This document shows, one piece after another, positions 55,369-64,000 of a stretch of 64,000 nucleotides of DNA; the first letter of the stretch is position 1, and the number at the start of each line of letters is the position of its first letter. The notes beneath the pieces were generated by a model that searched no databases, was not told the DNA's origin, and saw only the letters and a list, made by a program, of their open reading frames with translations. A program made the translations under genes and the position numbers. This stretch comes from Bradyrhizobium japonicum USDA 6 (GTDB lineage: Bacteria > Pseudomonadota > Alphaproteobacteria > Rhizobiales > Xanthobacteraceae), in contig NC_017249.1 of NCBI RefSeq assembly GCF_000284375.1, positions 8,673,001 through 8,737,000 of the forward strand, read 5' to 3'.

Positions 55369-56547
55369 TCACTTGAACGTCTTGCGCGGATCGAAGGCAT
55401 CGCGCACGGCTTCGCCGATGAAGATCAAGAGCGACAGCATGATCGCGACCGAGAAGAAGCCGGAAAAGCCCAGCCAGGGCGCCTGCACGTTGGACTTGCC
55501 CTGCGACAGCAGTTCGCCGAGCGACGGCGAGCCGGGCGGCAGCCCGAAGCCGAGGAAGTCGAGGGCCGTGAGCGTCATGACCGACGAGGAGACGATGAAC
55601 GGAAGGAACGTCATCGTCGCGACCATCGCGTTCGGCAGCAGATGCTTGAACATGATCACGGCGTTCGACACCCCGAGGGCCCGCGCGGCCTGGATGTACT
55701 CGAAATTGCGCCCGCGCAGGAATTCCGCGCGCACGAGCCCGACCAGCGACACCCAGGAAAACAGGAGCAGGATGCCGAGCAGCACGAAGAATCCGGGCAC
55801 GAGCACCGACGAGAGGATCAGCAAGAGGTAGAGCGAAGGGATCGCAGTCCATATCTCGATGAAACGCTGGAACAACAGATCGACCCAGCCGCCGAAATAG
55901 CCCTGCACCGCGCCGGCGGCGATGCCGACGACGGAGGAGACAATGGTCAGGCACAGGCCGAACAGCACCGAGATGCGGAAGCCGTAGATCAGGCGCGCAA
56001 CCACGTCGCGGCCCTGATCGTCGGTGCCGAGCCAGTTGTATTCGAGGTCGCGGCAGCTCTTGAGGCCCTTCTTCTCGACGACAGGCTTGCACTGCGCCTC
56101 GGTCAACATCCAGGTCGGCGGCGACGGCGCCGGCGTCGGCAGGTCGAGATTGTGGGTGTCGTAGGAGTAGCGGATCAGCGGCCAGACGATGCTGCCGCCC
56201 TTGTCCTTGATCAGCTTCTGCAAATAGGGATCGCGGTAGTCGGCCGCCGTTTCGAAGTCGCCGCCGAAGGTCGTCTCGGAATAGGTGACGAAGGCCGGCC
56301 AGTAGAGATGGCCGTCGTACTTGATCAGAAACGGCCGGTCATTGGCGATCAGTTCGGCAAACAGCGACACCACGAACAGGATCATGAAGATCCAGAACGA
56401 CCAGTAGCCGCGCCGGTTCGCCTTGAAATTCTGCCAGCGCCGCCGGTTGAGCGGCGATGGCACGAACGGCTTGCGCGTGATCGGCACAGCATCGCCGAGC
56501 GGCGACTTTGCGGTGGTTTCGATCGGGGTCGGGGCGGCCAGTGTCAT
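55369..56547 (-). CDS. yejE: Peptide ABC transporter permease YejE
   Basis: 392 residues from ATG 56547. An N-terminal cytoplasmic tail and first helix (WSFWIFMILFVVSLFAELIAN) are followed by a periplasmic insert of about 130 residues typical of YejE (GGDFETAADYRDPYLQKLIKDKGGSIVWPLIRYSYDTHNLDLP). The DppC-like permease follows (NWLGTDDQGRDVVARLIYGFRISVLFGLCLTIVSS) with the EAA loop around EYIQAARALGVSNAVIMFKHLLPNA. The TGATG junction couples it to yejB. Confidence 0.95.
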   Translation of the reverse strand: MTLAAPTPIETTAKSPLGDAVPITRKPFVPSPLNRRRWQNFKANRRGYWSFWIFMILFVVSLFAELIANDRPFLIKYDGHLYWPAFVTYSETTFGGDFETAADYRDPYLQKLIKDKGGSIVWPLIRYSYDTHNLDLPTPAPSPPTWMLTEAQCKPVVEKKGLKSCRDLEYNWLGTDDQGRDVVARLIYGFRISVLFGLCLTIVSSVVGIAAGAVQGYFGGWVDLLFQRFIEIWTAIPSLYLLLILSSVLVPGFFVLLGILLLFSWVSLVGLVRAEFLRGRNFEYIQAARALGVSNAVIMFKHLLPNAMVATMTFLPFIVSSSVMTLTALDFLGFGLPPGSPSLGELLSQGKSNVQAPWLGFSGFFSVAIMLSLLIFIGEAVRDAFDPRKTFK

Positions 56548-57656
56548 CAGACCTCCCGTGCCTCGAAATCGATCCGCGGATCGATCCACATGTAGGTGAG
56601 GTCAGAGATCAGGTTGATCACGAGGCCGACGAGCGAAAAGATGAAGAGCGTGCCGAACACCACGGGATAGTCGCGGTTGAGAACGCTCTCGAAACTGAGC
56701 AGTCCGAGCCCATCCAGCGAGAAGATGGTCTCGATCAGAAGCGAGCCCGAGAAGAAAGCGTGAATGAAGGTGCTGGGAAAGCCCGCGATGACGATGAGCA
56801 TCGCGTTGCGGAAGACGTGGCCATAAAGCACCCGATTTTCGCCGCAGCCCTTCGCGCGCGCAGTCATCACGTATTGCTTGCGGATCTCGTCCAGGAACGA
56901 GTTCTTGGTCAGGAACGTCATGGTGGTGAACGCACCGAGCCCCATGGCGATCAGCGGCAGCGTCAAATGCCAGAAGTAATCGATGATCTTCCAGTACCAG
57001 GGAAATTGCGACCAGCCGTCCGACGTCAGTCCGCGCAATGGGAACCAGTTGAAGAACGAGCCCCCGGCGAACAGGATGATCAGGAGGATCGCGAACAGGA
57101 AGCCGGGAATCGCGTAGCCGAGCACGAGTACGCTGGACGTCCAGGTATCGAAGCGCGTTCCGTCCTGGACCGCCTTGCGGATGCCGAGCGGAATCGAGAT
57201 CAGGTAAGTCAGCAGCGTCAGCCAGATGCCAAGCGAGATCGAGACCGGCAGCTTTTCCTTGACCAGCTGGAGCACGCTGACATCGCGAAAATAGCTGTTG
57301 CCGAAATCGAAGCGGGCGAAATTCCACACCATCAGCGCGAAGCGTTCGGGGGCCGGCTTGTCGAAGCCGAATTGCTTCTCCAGCTTCTTGATGAAGTCGG
57401 GGTCCAGGCCCTGCGCGCCGCGATATTTCGAATTGATGGCATCGCCACCAGCGCCCAGCTGACCGGGCGCGCGCTGAGCGAAATCACCGCCGCCCGAGAT
57501 GCGCGAGCTGCCGCCGGTGTCGGCGCCCGAGAGCTGCGCGATCACGCGCTCGACCGGACCGCCCGGCGCGAACTGCACGACGACGAAGGAGACGAAGAGA
57601 ATCCCGAGCAGCGTCGGGATCATCAAGAGGATGCGGCGGGCGATATAGGCGCTCAT
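56547..57656 (-). CDS. yejB: Peptide ABC transporter permease YejB
   Basis: 369 residues, a DppB-like permease: MSAYIARRILLMIPTLLGILFVSFVVVQFAPGGPVERVI at the N-terminus, six helices, and the EAA region KQYVMTARAKGCGENRVLYGHVFRNAMLIVIAGFP. The long loop after helix 1 with GGSSRISGGGDFAQRAPGQLGAGGDAINSKYRGAQGLDPDFIKKLEKQFGFDKP is typical of YejB. Its ATG lies two bases after the upstream binding-protein stop. Confidence 0.95.
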   Translation of the reverse strand: MSAYIARRILLMIPTLLGILFVSFVVVQFAPGGPVERVIAQLSGADTGGSSRISGGGDFAQRAPGQLGAGGDAINSKYRGAQGLDPDFIKKLEKQFGFDKPAPERFALMVWNFARFDFGNSYFRDVSVLQLVKEKLPVSISLGIWLTLLTYLISIPLGIRKAVQDGTRFDTWTSSVLVLGYAIPGFLFAILLIILFAGGSFFNWFPLRGLTSDGWSQFPWYWKIIDYFWHLTLPLIAMGLGAFTTMTFLTKNSFLDEIRKQYVMTARAKGCGENRVLYGHVFRNAMLIVIAGFPSTFIHAFFSGSLLIETIFSLDGLGLLSFESVLNRDYPVVFGTLFIFSLVGLVINLISDLTYMWIDPRIDFEAREV

Positions 57657-57658
57657 GA

Positions 57659-59533
57659 TTATTTCGCCTGCTCGAGCTTGGCCGCCTTGGCATTATCATG
57701 CCACCAGATTTCGGGAGCGCCGACGCCGTTGGCGTAACGCGGCAGCTTCTGCGGATGAGCGAATTGGTCCCAATAAGCGAGCCGGTGCGTCTTGTTATAC
57801 CATTGCGGCACCCAGTAACGGCCGGCGCGGAACAGGCGGTCGAAGGCGCGGCAGGCGACGGTCAAATCCTCGCGGTTGTCGGCCGCCATGATCTTCTCGA
57901 TCATGGCATCGATCGCCGGGCTGGCGACGCCCGCAAGATTGTACGAGCCCTTGGTCGCCGCGACCTGCGAGGAGAAGAACGATCGCATGGCGTCGCCGGG
58001 CGTCGCCGACATGCTGAAACGCTGGATCGTCATGTCAAAGTCAAAATCTTCCTGGCGCGCCTTGTGTTGCACGGCATCGACGAGACGCACGCTCGCTTCG
58101 ATACCGAGCGTGCCCAGGTTCTTGATGTAGGGCGCGTGGTGCGGCTGGAAAGAAGGCTCGTCCAGCAGGAACTCGATCCTGAAGACGTCGCCATTCGGCA
58201 GCACCCGCTTGCCGTCCTTGATCGGCATGCCGGCCTCGGTCAGCAGTTGCTGGGCCTTGCGCAACAGGCTGCGATCTTGGCCGGAGCCGTCCGAGATCGG
58301 AGGCGTGAACGGCGAGGCGAACACTTCGTCGGGCACCTGGCCGCGAAACGGCTCCAGCAGCTTCAGCTCTTCCGGCGACGGAGGCCCATTGCTTGCCATG
58401 AGGTCCGAGTTCTGGAACGGTGACACCGTGCGGGCATAGGCGCCGTACATGATGGTCTTGTTGGTCCATTCGAAGTCGAAGGCATTGATCAAGGCCTCGC
58501 GCACGCGCGGGTCTTTGAACTTGTCGCGTCGCGTGTTGATGAACCAACCCTGCGCACCGGACGGCGTGTCGTCGGGGACCACCTCCATCTTGACGCGCCC
58601 GTCCTTCACCGCCGGAAAGTCGTAGCGCGTCGCCCAGATGCGCGAGGTGAATTCCTCCCGATAGAGATAGTTCTTGCCGGTGAACCCCTCGAACGCGACA
58701 TCGCGATCTCGATAGAATTCATAGCGCACGACGTCGAAATTGTAGCTGCCGCGGCAAGCCGGCAGGTCGGCAGCCCACCAGTCCTTGACGCGCTCAAATT
58801 CGATATAGCGGTTGACCTCGAACTTGCCGACCTTGTACGGGCCAGAGCCGAGCGGGATATCGAGTGACGTTTCGTCGAAGGCGCGCGACGCGTAATACGT
58901 TTTCGAGAAGATCGGCAGGCTCGCGACATAAAGCGGCACGTCGCGGGCGCGCCCATTGGCGAAGGTCACAACGAGCGTCGCATCGTCGATCGCTTCCGCG
59001 GTCACCATGTCACGCATCTGCAGGATGATCAGCGGATGTCCCTTGGTCTTCAACGCCATCAACGAAAACGCCGCGTCTTGCGCGGAGAGCTTGCTGCCGT
59101 CGTGGAATTTCGCCTCCGGCCGCATGGTGAAGCGATAGACCAGTCTGTCCGGTGATATCTGCACGGATTTGGCGGCAAGTCCGTACATTGCATCAGGTTC
59201 GTCGTTTGCGCGCACCATCAGTGGCACAAACGTCATGTCCATGCCTTGCGCGCCGTCACCCTTCAGGATGAAGGCGTTGAGCGAATTGAAGGTCTGATAG
59301 GACTGGTTGTAGGCCCGCACCGAGGGAATGAGCGAGAACGTGCCGCCCTTCGGCGCATCGAGATTGACGTAGTCGAAGTGGCGGAAGTCGGCGGGATATT
59401 TGAGATCGCCGAACGCCGAGATGCCATGCACCTCAGGCGGCAGTTCCGACGCCACAGCGCCGCGCGACAGAGCGGCGCTGAGCGCACCGCCGGCACCCAG
59501 GGCCAGCACATGCCGGCGTGAAAGCTGCGCCAT
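57659..59533 (-). CDS. Peptide ABC transporter substrate-binding protein, YejA-like copy 2
   Basis: 624 residues from ATG 59533 (MAQLSRRHVLALGAGGALSAALSRGAVA), with a twin-arginine-type signal. SBP_bac_5 (DppA/OppA-like) fold: HGISAFGDLKYPADFRHFDYVNLDAPKGGTFSLIPSVRAYNQSYQTFNSLN, KFHDGSKLSAQDAAFSL. A GTG at 59551 gives a GTGA overlap with the upstream gene and six extra residues, and is a possible start. It resembles its neighbour strongly in layout (GDLKYPADF, YVN.EAPKGG), so the two arose by duplication and have diverged. Likely one of two receptors for YejBEF. Confidence 0.93.
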   Translation of the reverse strand: MAQLSRRHVLALGAGGALSAALSRGAVASELPPEVHGISAFGDLKYPADFRHFDYVNLDAPKGGTFSLIPSVRAYNQSYQTFNSLNAFILKGDGAQGMDMTFVPLMVRANDEPDAMYGLAAKSVQISPDRLVYRFTMRPEAKFHDGSKLSAQDAAFSLMALKTKGHPLIILQMRDMVTAEAIDDATLVVTFANGRARDVPLYVASLPIFSKTYYASRAFDETSLDIPLGSGPYKVGKFEVNRYIEFERVKDWWAADLPACRGSYNFDVVRYEFYRDRDVAFEGFTGKNYLYREEFTSRIWATRYDFPAVKDGRVKMEVVPDDTPSGAQGWFINTRRDKFKDPRVREALINAFDFEWTNKTIMYGAYARTVSPFQNSDLMASNGPPSPEELKLLEPFRGQVPDEVFASPFTPPISDGSGQDRSLLRKAQQLLTEAGMPIKDGKRVLPNGDVFRIEFLLDEPSFQPHHAPYIKNLGTLGIEASVRLVDAVQHKARQEDFDFDMTIQRFSMSATPGDAMRSFFSSQVAATKGSYNLAGVASPAIDAMIEKIMAADNREDLTVACRAFDRLFRAGRYWVPQWYNKTHRLAYWDQFAHPQKLPRYANGVGAPEIWWHDNAKAAKLEQAK

Positions 59534-59547
59534 GCGGAGAGTATCCT

Positions 59548-61449
59548 TCACGACTTCTTTGCGATCCGCGCCGCCTTGTCAGCGTCGTACCACCAGATGA
59601 ACGGGAAGCCGGACTGACCGTATCTGGGCAATTCCGTCGGCCGGCCGAAGCGATCCCAGCGCGCGGTGCGTACCTTCGTGTAGGTCCACTGCGGCACGAC
59701 ATAGTGATTCCACAGCAGCACGCGGTCGAGCGCTTTGGTTGCAGCGACGAGATCGTCGCGATCCCTCGCATAGATCAACCGCTCGATCAGCTTGTCGATC
59801 GCCGGATTCTTGATGCCGGTAATGTTGCGCGACCCGGGGATATCGGCGGTCTTGGACGACCAGAACTCGCGCTGCTCGTTGCCCGGCGACTGCGACTCGC
59901 CCCATGAGTTGGTGACGACGTCGAAATCCCACTCACGAGTCCTGTTCTCGTATTGCGTCGGATCGACCGTCCTGACGCTGACGGCAATGCCGAGCCGCTC
60001 CAGCGAGGGCTTGTAAAACAGAGTAACCCGCTCGAAGCTCGGATCCGAGTTCAGCAATTCGAGAGCGAACTGGGCACCGGTCTTTACGTCGATCAGCTTG
60101 CGATCGCGCACCTCGTAGCCCGCCTCCTTGAACAGGCGCAGCGCCTCGCGCAGATTGTCGCGCACGGCTTCCGGACTGCCGCCGACCGGATTGGTGTAGG
60201 CCGTTGTGAAGACTTCGGGCGGGACTTCGGCGCGAACGGTCTCGAGGATTTCGAGCTCTTTGCCCTGCGGCAATCCGGTCGCCATGAGCTCGTCGATGCC
60301 GTCGAAATAGCTGCTGATGCGCTTGTACTGACCGTAGAAGATCTGCTTGTTCATCTCCTCGAAGTCGAACGCGTAGTTGAGCGCACGGCGCACGCGGGGA
60401 TCGCTGAACTTGGCGCGGCGCAAATTTGGCACGAAAGCCTGCATGACGCCCGAGCTGCGATTGGCGAATTCCTCGAGGATCACCCGCTTTTCGGTCACGG
60501 CCGGGAAGTCGTAGGCCGTCGCCCAGTTCTTCGCGCTGTTCTCGGTGCGCCAATCGACCTGATCGGCCTTGAAGGCCTCGATCGCCACGGTGGCGTCGCG
60601 GAAATACTCGTAGCGCAGCTCGTCGAAATTGTTGCGGCCGACATTGGCGGCGAGATCGCGGCCCCAATAGTCCTTGACGCGCTCCAGCGCGATCGAGCGG
60701 CCGGCAACGAATTCCTTGACCCTGTAGGGGCCGGAGCCTAGCGGCATTTCGAGCGTGGTCGCCGAAACATCGCGCTTGCGGCCCTGCGCGTCGGTTCCCT
60801 CCCACCAGTGCTTGGGCAGGACCGTGAGCTGTCCGACGATCTGCGGCAATTCGCGGTTACCCGGCGCGTCGAATGTGAATTTCACCTCGCGCTCGCCGAC
60901 CTTCTCCGCCTTCACCACATGGCTGTAGTAGGCCGAATACATCGGGTGGTGCTTCTTGAAGGAATCCAGCGAGAAGATCACGTCATCGGTGGTAACAGGC
61001 TTGCCGTCATGCCATTTGGCCTGCGGCCGCAAGCGATAGGTGACGAAGGAGAAATCGTCCGGGTGGCTGACGGCTTCGGCCAGCGCGCCATATTCGGTCG
61101 AGACTTCGTCGAGCGCGGGCGTCAGCAGCGATTCGTAGATGAACGCGACGGCTCCGGAGACCTGCCCCTTCACTCCCGATACCACGATGTTGAAATTGTC
61201 GAAGGTGCCGACGGCAATCTGGCGCGCAACGCCGCCTTTGGGCGCTTCCGGATTGACGTAGTCGAAGCGCTTGAAGTCGGCGGGGTATTTGACCTTTCCA
61301 AACAGCGACAGAGCATGCCGCCAGGGCAACTCGCCAGCGGATTGCGCCGCGGCCGTGCCGATGACGGGAAGGCCCCCTACGGAACCGAGGGCGGGGAGCG
61401 CTACGGCTGCAGTGCCGGAGAGCAGGAGATCGCGTCGGGTAATGGCCAA
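59548..61449 (-). CDS. Peptide ABC transporter substrate-binding protein, YejA-like copy 1
   Basis: 633 residues with a Tat-type signal (MAITRRDLLLSGTAAVALPALGSVGG). SBP_bac_5 fold with WRHALSLFGKVKYPADFKRFDYVNPEAPKGGVARQIAVGTFDNFN, LRPQAKWHDGKPVTTDDVIFSLDSFKKHHPMY, and SGFPFIWWYDADKAARIAKKS at the end, like YejA. It is first gene of the five-gene SBP-SBP-yejB-yejE-yejF operon. In Agrobacterium a YejA relative (YepA) delivers peptidoglycan fragments to YejBEF; either copy here could do so. AAGGAGG-type purines are not seen directly upstream of ATG 61449, though ACCTCCTTCAAG lies on the minus-strand leader. Confidence 0.94.
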   Translation of the reverse strand: MAITRRDLLLSGTAAVALPALGSVGGLPVIGTAAAQSAGELPWRHALSLFGKVKYPADFKRFDYVNPEAPKGGVARQIAVGTFDNFNIVVSGVKGQVSGAVAFIYESLLTPALDEVSTEYGALAEAVSHPDDFSFVTYRLRPQAKWHDGKPVTTDDVIFSLDSFKKHHPMYSAYYSHVVKAEKVGEREVKFTFDAPGNRELPQIVGQLTVLPKHWWEGTDAQGRKRDVSATTLEMPLGSGPYRVKEFVAGRSIALERVKDYWGRDLAANVGRNNFDELRYEYFRDATVAIEAFKADQVDWRTENSAKNWATAYDFPAVTEKRVILEEFANRSSGVMQAFVPNLRRAKFSDPRVRRALNYAFDFEEMNKQIFYGQYKRISSYFDGIDELMATGLPQGKELEILETVRAEVPPEVFTTAYTNPVGGSPEAVRDNLREALRLFKEAGYEVRDRKLIDVKTGAQFALELLNSDPSFERVTLFYKPSLERLGIAVSVRTVDPTQYENRTREWDFDVVTNSWGESQSPGNEQREFWSSKTADIPGSRNITGIKNPAIDKLIERLIYARDRDDLVAATKALDRVLLWNHYVVPQWTYTKVRTARWDRFGRPTELPRYGQSGFPFIWWYDADKAARIAKKS

Positions 61450-61599
61450 ATCAACATTCCTGATCTTGAAGGAGGTTACCCCTTTAAGTGCTCAATATAG
61501 GCGAGGTTTCGACGGAATATGTTGCTTTTTCCTCATGTTGGAAGCCCGGACGGCCTGCCGGATGCGGCCAAACGCCCCGATAAACTCACCGCGAGGCCC

Positions 61600-61634
61600 G
61601 GATAAGCAAACGGCCAGGCTTTTCAGCCTGGCCG
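61600..61634 (-). terminator. Terminator of cycM
   Basis: GGCCAGGC (61612-61619) and GCCTGGCC (61626-61633) pair perfectly. On the minus strand the stem is followed by GTTTGCTT, a modest T-rich stretch, 29 bases after the cycM stop. Confidence 0.65.
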
Positions 61635-61662
61635 CACTTTCCAAGATCGGTTTTTGACGGCC

Positions 61663-62217
61663 TTACTTCGACGCCGTCGGGATCGGTTGAGGATGCTCTG
61701 ACAGCGAATTCAGATAGGCGATGACGTCGGCGCGCTCGGAGTCCTTCGGGATGCCGGCAAAGCCCATCGCGGTGCCCGGGATGAAGCCCTTGGGGTTCGC
61801 AATGAACTTGTTGAGGTCGTCGAACGACCAGGTGCCGCCCTTGGCCTTCATGGCGGCCGAGAAGTTGAAGCCGTTGCGGCCCTCGCCCCTGGCTTCGCCG
61901 ACGACGCCATAGAGGTTCGGACCGACGCGATTCGGGCCGCCCTTCTCGAAGGTGTGGCAGGCGCCGCACTTCTTGGCGGCCGCCGCGCCCTTCTCGACGG
62001 AGGCGGTCTGGAGCAGCTTTTCGATCGGCTCGGAGGCAGCGGCAGCGGCGCCGCCTTCCTTGCCGTGGCCGGCGTCTTCCTTCACGACAATTTCGAAACC
62101 CGGCTTCTCGAGCGGCTTCGGCGTGAACAGCGCCTGGGCGGTGAAGCTCGTCACCAGCAGGATGAGACAGGTGCCCAACACGGCACCGAGAATCTTATTG
62201 AGTTCGAAAGAGTCCAT
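61663..62217 (-). CDS. cycM: Membrane-anchored cytochrome c (CycM, c552)
   Basis: 184 residues, the length of Bradyrhizobium CycM. An uncleaved N-terminal anchor (NKILGAVLGTCLILLVTSFTAQALF) is followed by a Glu/Lys/Ala linker and a class I cytochrome c domain with CGACH at 84-88 and axial Met151 (PGTAMGF). CycM carries electrons from the bc1 complex to the aa3 oxidase on the periplasmic face of the inner membrane. It is divergent from kdsB. Confidence 0.95.
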   Translation of the reverse strand: MDSFELNKILGAVLGTCLILLVTSFTAQALFTPKPLEKPGFEIVVKEDAGHGKEGGAAAAASEPIEKLLQTASVEKGAAAAKKCGACHTFEKGGPNRVGPNLYGVVGEARGEGRNGFNFSAAMKAKGGTWSFDDLNKFIANPKGFIPGTAMGFAGIPKDSERADVIAYLNSLSEHPQPIPTASK

Positions 62218-62436
62218 TTCCGGCCAGGCCCCACACCACAGTAAGGAAATAGCGGCCGCGCGGCCGCCAGGACGAGCCTCGGGAGAATCAAACGTTCCTT
62301 GTTGTTTCCCCGAGTTTTGCCATTGAGATATCGGTTTGCCCGGGGTCTGGCAACCCGTATAAGCGACCCGGCTTTCAGCCCGTCCCCACCCCATTTCTCG
62401 ACGCGGAAAACCTCTCGTTTCCAGGCCCTTGACCCG

Positions 62437-63177
62437 ATGATCGATCCCCGCATCCTGGTGCTGATCCCCGCCCGCATGGCCGCCACCCGCCTGCCCGGCA
62501 AGCCGCTCGCCGACATCGCGGGCCTGCCGATGATCGTACATGTGATGCGGCGGGCAGAGGCCGCCGGCATCGGCCGGGTCGCGGTCGCAACCGATACGGA
62601 CGAGATCGCCTCCGTGGTCACCGCCCATGGCGGCGAAGCCGTGATGACCCGCCCGGAGCACCCCTCTGGCTCGGACCGCATCCACGAGGCGATGCAGAAG
62701 CTCGATCCCTCGGGCAAGGCCGAGATCGTGGTCAATCTCCAGGGCGATTTCCCGACCATCACGATCGACAACATCCGCGAGGTGCTGCCGCCGCTGCAGG
62801 ATCCGGCCGTGGACATCGCAACGCTGGCCTCGCAGATCCATACCGAGGAGGAGGACCTCGCGCCGAGCGTCGTAAAGGCGATCGGAACCTCGCTGGGCGG
62901 GAAACGCATGCGCGCACTTTATTTCACCCGCGCGACCGCTCCGACCGGCGACGGACCGCGCTACCACCATATCGGCCTCTACGCCTATCGCCGCGCCGCG
63001 CTGGAGCGCTACGTCTCCCTGCCGCCATCCCCGCTGGAGTTGCAGGAGAAGCTCGAGCAGCTCCGGGCGCTGGAGGCCGGGATGCGGATCGACTTCACCA
63101 TCGTCGACACCGTGCCCCGCGGGGTCGACACGCCGGCGGACCTGGAGACCGCCCGCAGCATCCTTTCCAAATCCTGA
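62437..63177 (+). CDS. kdsB: 3-deoxy-manno-octulosonate cytidylyltransferase (CMP-Kdo synthetase)
   Basis: 246 residues from ATG 62437, [36 protein letters not shown]. The nucleotide-binding motif [22 protein letters not shown] and VVNLQGDFP are diagnostic. It activates Kdo with CTP for lipopolysaccharide inner core synthesis in the cytoplasm. The frame is open 46 codons upstream, but conservation begins at this ATG. Confidence 0.96.
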   Translation: MIDPRILVLIPARMAATRLPGKPLADIAGLPMIVHVMRRAEAAGIGRVAVATDTDEIASVVTAHGGEAVMTRPEHPSGSDRIHEAMQKLDPSGKAEIVVNLQGDFPTITIDNIREVLPPLQDPAVDIATLASQIHTEEEDLAPSVVKAIGTSLGGKRMRALYFTRATAPTGDGPRYHHIGLYAYRRAALERYVSLPPSPLELQEKLEQLRALEAGMRIDFTIVDTVPRGVDTPADLETARSILSKS

Positions 63178-63198
63178 GCCGCTGTTACAAGGCCGATC

Positions 63199-64000
63199 AT
63201 GAGCAAGCTGAAAATCGCATTCCAGGGCGAGCCTGGGGCCAACTCCCACATCGCCATCGTCGAGGCCTATCCCGACGCCGAGCCGATGCCCTGCGCCACC
63301 TTCGAGGACGCGCTGTCGGCGATCTCGTCGGGCGAGGCCGATCTCGGCATGATCCCGATCGAGAATTCGGTCGCGGGCCGCGTCGCCGACATCCATCACC
63401 TGCTCCCCGCCTCCGGCCTCTTCATCATCGGCGAATGGTTTCTGCCGGTCCGCCATCAGCTGATGGCGGTGAAGGGGACGAAGCTCGAGGACATCAAGAG
63501 CGTCGAGAGCCACGTGCATGCGCTCGGCCAGTGCCGGCGCATCATCCGCAAGCTCGGCATCAAGCCGATCGTACACGCCGACACCGCCGGCAGCGCCCGC
63601 GACATTTCCGAGCGCAACGACAAGGCCGTTGCCGCGATCGCCTCGCGGCTTGCGGCAAAGATCTACGGCCTCGACATCCTGGCCGAGGACATCGAGGACG
63701 AGGCGCACAACACCACGCGCTTCGTGGTGCTGGCGCGCGAGCCGAAATGGGCGGCGCAGGGCTCGGGGCCGCTGGTCACGACTTTTGTATTTCGCGTGCG
63801 CAACTTGCCCGCCGCGCTCTACAAGGCGCTCGGCGGCTTTGCCACCAACGGCGTCAACATGACTAAGCTCGAAAGCTACATGGTCGACGGCAATTTCTTC
63901 GCCACGCAGTTTTATGCCGACGTCGACGGCCATCCCGAAGACAAGGGGCTGGCGTTCGCGATCGAGGAGCTGAAATTCTTCTCGCGCGAATTCCGCATCG
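63199..64000 (+). CDS. pheA: Prephenate dehydratase (right end cut by window)
   Basis: The first 267 codons from ATG 63199, MSKLKIAFQGEPGANSHIAIVEAYPDAEPMPCATFEDALSAI. The PDT domain shows PIENSVAGRVADIHHLL, VHALGQCRRIIRKLGIKPIVHADTAGSARDI and the catalytic-site motif TTRFVVLAREP. An ACT regulatory domain follows (FRVRNLPAALYKALGGFATNGVNMTKLESYM). It converts prephenate to phenylpyruvate for phenylalanine; no chorismate mutase domain is fused. It starts 21 bases after kdsB. Confidence 0.95.
   Translation, partial: MSKLKIAFQGEPGANSHIAIVEAYPDAEPMPCATFEDALSAISSGEADLGMIPIENSVAGRVADIHHLLPASGLFIIGEWFLPVRHQLMAVKGTKLEDIKSVESHVHALGQCRRIIRKLGIKPIVHADTAGSARDISERNDKAVAAIASRLAAKIYGLDILAEDIEDEAHNTTRFVVLAREPKWAAQGSGPLVTTFVFRVRNLPAALYKALGGFATNGVNMTKLESYMVDGNFFATQFYADVDGHPEDKGLAFAIEELKFFSREFRI

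Overview
The window looks like ordinary chromosome of a high-GC alphaproteobacterium, most probably Bradyrhizobium. The reasons are the 184-residue membrane-anchored cytochrome c (CycM type), the fused CysN/CysC, the urt-ure gene order, the Tad/Cpa cluster, and several families of GC-rich palindromic interspersed repeats typical of Bradyrhizobium intergenic DNA. I see no rRNA, tRNA, CRISPR array, transposase, integrase or phage gene. Coding density is high and base composition is even.

Layout. 1-5490: sulfate assimilation, with cysI (cut by the window edge), a DUF2849 gene and cysG on the minus strand, divergent from cysD and cysN/C. 5491-14456: malate synthase G, a small membrane protein, a chemotaxis receptor, an L,D-transpeptidase with a DUF2865 partner, an AI-2E family exporter, a DUF883 protein and a membrane protein. 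14483-18194: TonB-dependent siderophore receptor, PepSY reductase-like protein and a small membrane protein, all minus strand; the PepSY gene appears frameshifted at its 5' end. 18637-22302: OpgC-like acyltransferase, TetR regulator, HWE-type sensor kinase with a poor N-box. 22602-34505: one continuous minus-strand series of 14 genes, urtABCDE-ureDAB-HD-ureC-ABM-ureEFG, for urea import and hydrolysis, preceded by a good sigma-54 promoter. 35011-37389: DEAD-box helicase, IF-1 and cold-shock protein. 37579-49125: Flp pilus region (orphan CpaC-N-like gene, sterol desaturase, flp pilin, cpaABCDEF, tadBCD). 49219-51175: metallophosphoesterase and a small membrane protein. 51396-61449: M17 aminopeptidase plus YkfC-like NlpC/P60 peptidase, convergent with a Yej-type peptide ABC transporter that has two tandem binding proteins. 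61663-64000: cycM, kdsB and the start of pheA.

How the genes work together. The urt-ure block takes up urea (UrtA-E), hydrolyses it (UreABC) and inserts nickel (UreDEFG). It also carries an alarmone-hydrolase-like HD protein and an ABM-fold protein between urease genes. The aminopeptidase, the signal-less SH3-NlpC/P60 protein and the two-receptor Yej importer together suggest murein-peptide recovery. The cpa/tad genes supply the prepilin peptidase, secretin, ATPases and inner-membrane platform for the Flp pilin at 39332, but tadE/tadF are not here.

No wholly unknown system was found. The best leads are the HD gene inside the urease operon, the peptidase-Yej neighbourhood, the PepSY frameshift and the sigma-54 promoter of urtA.
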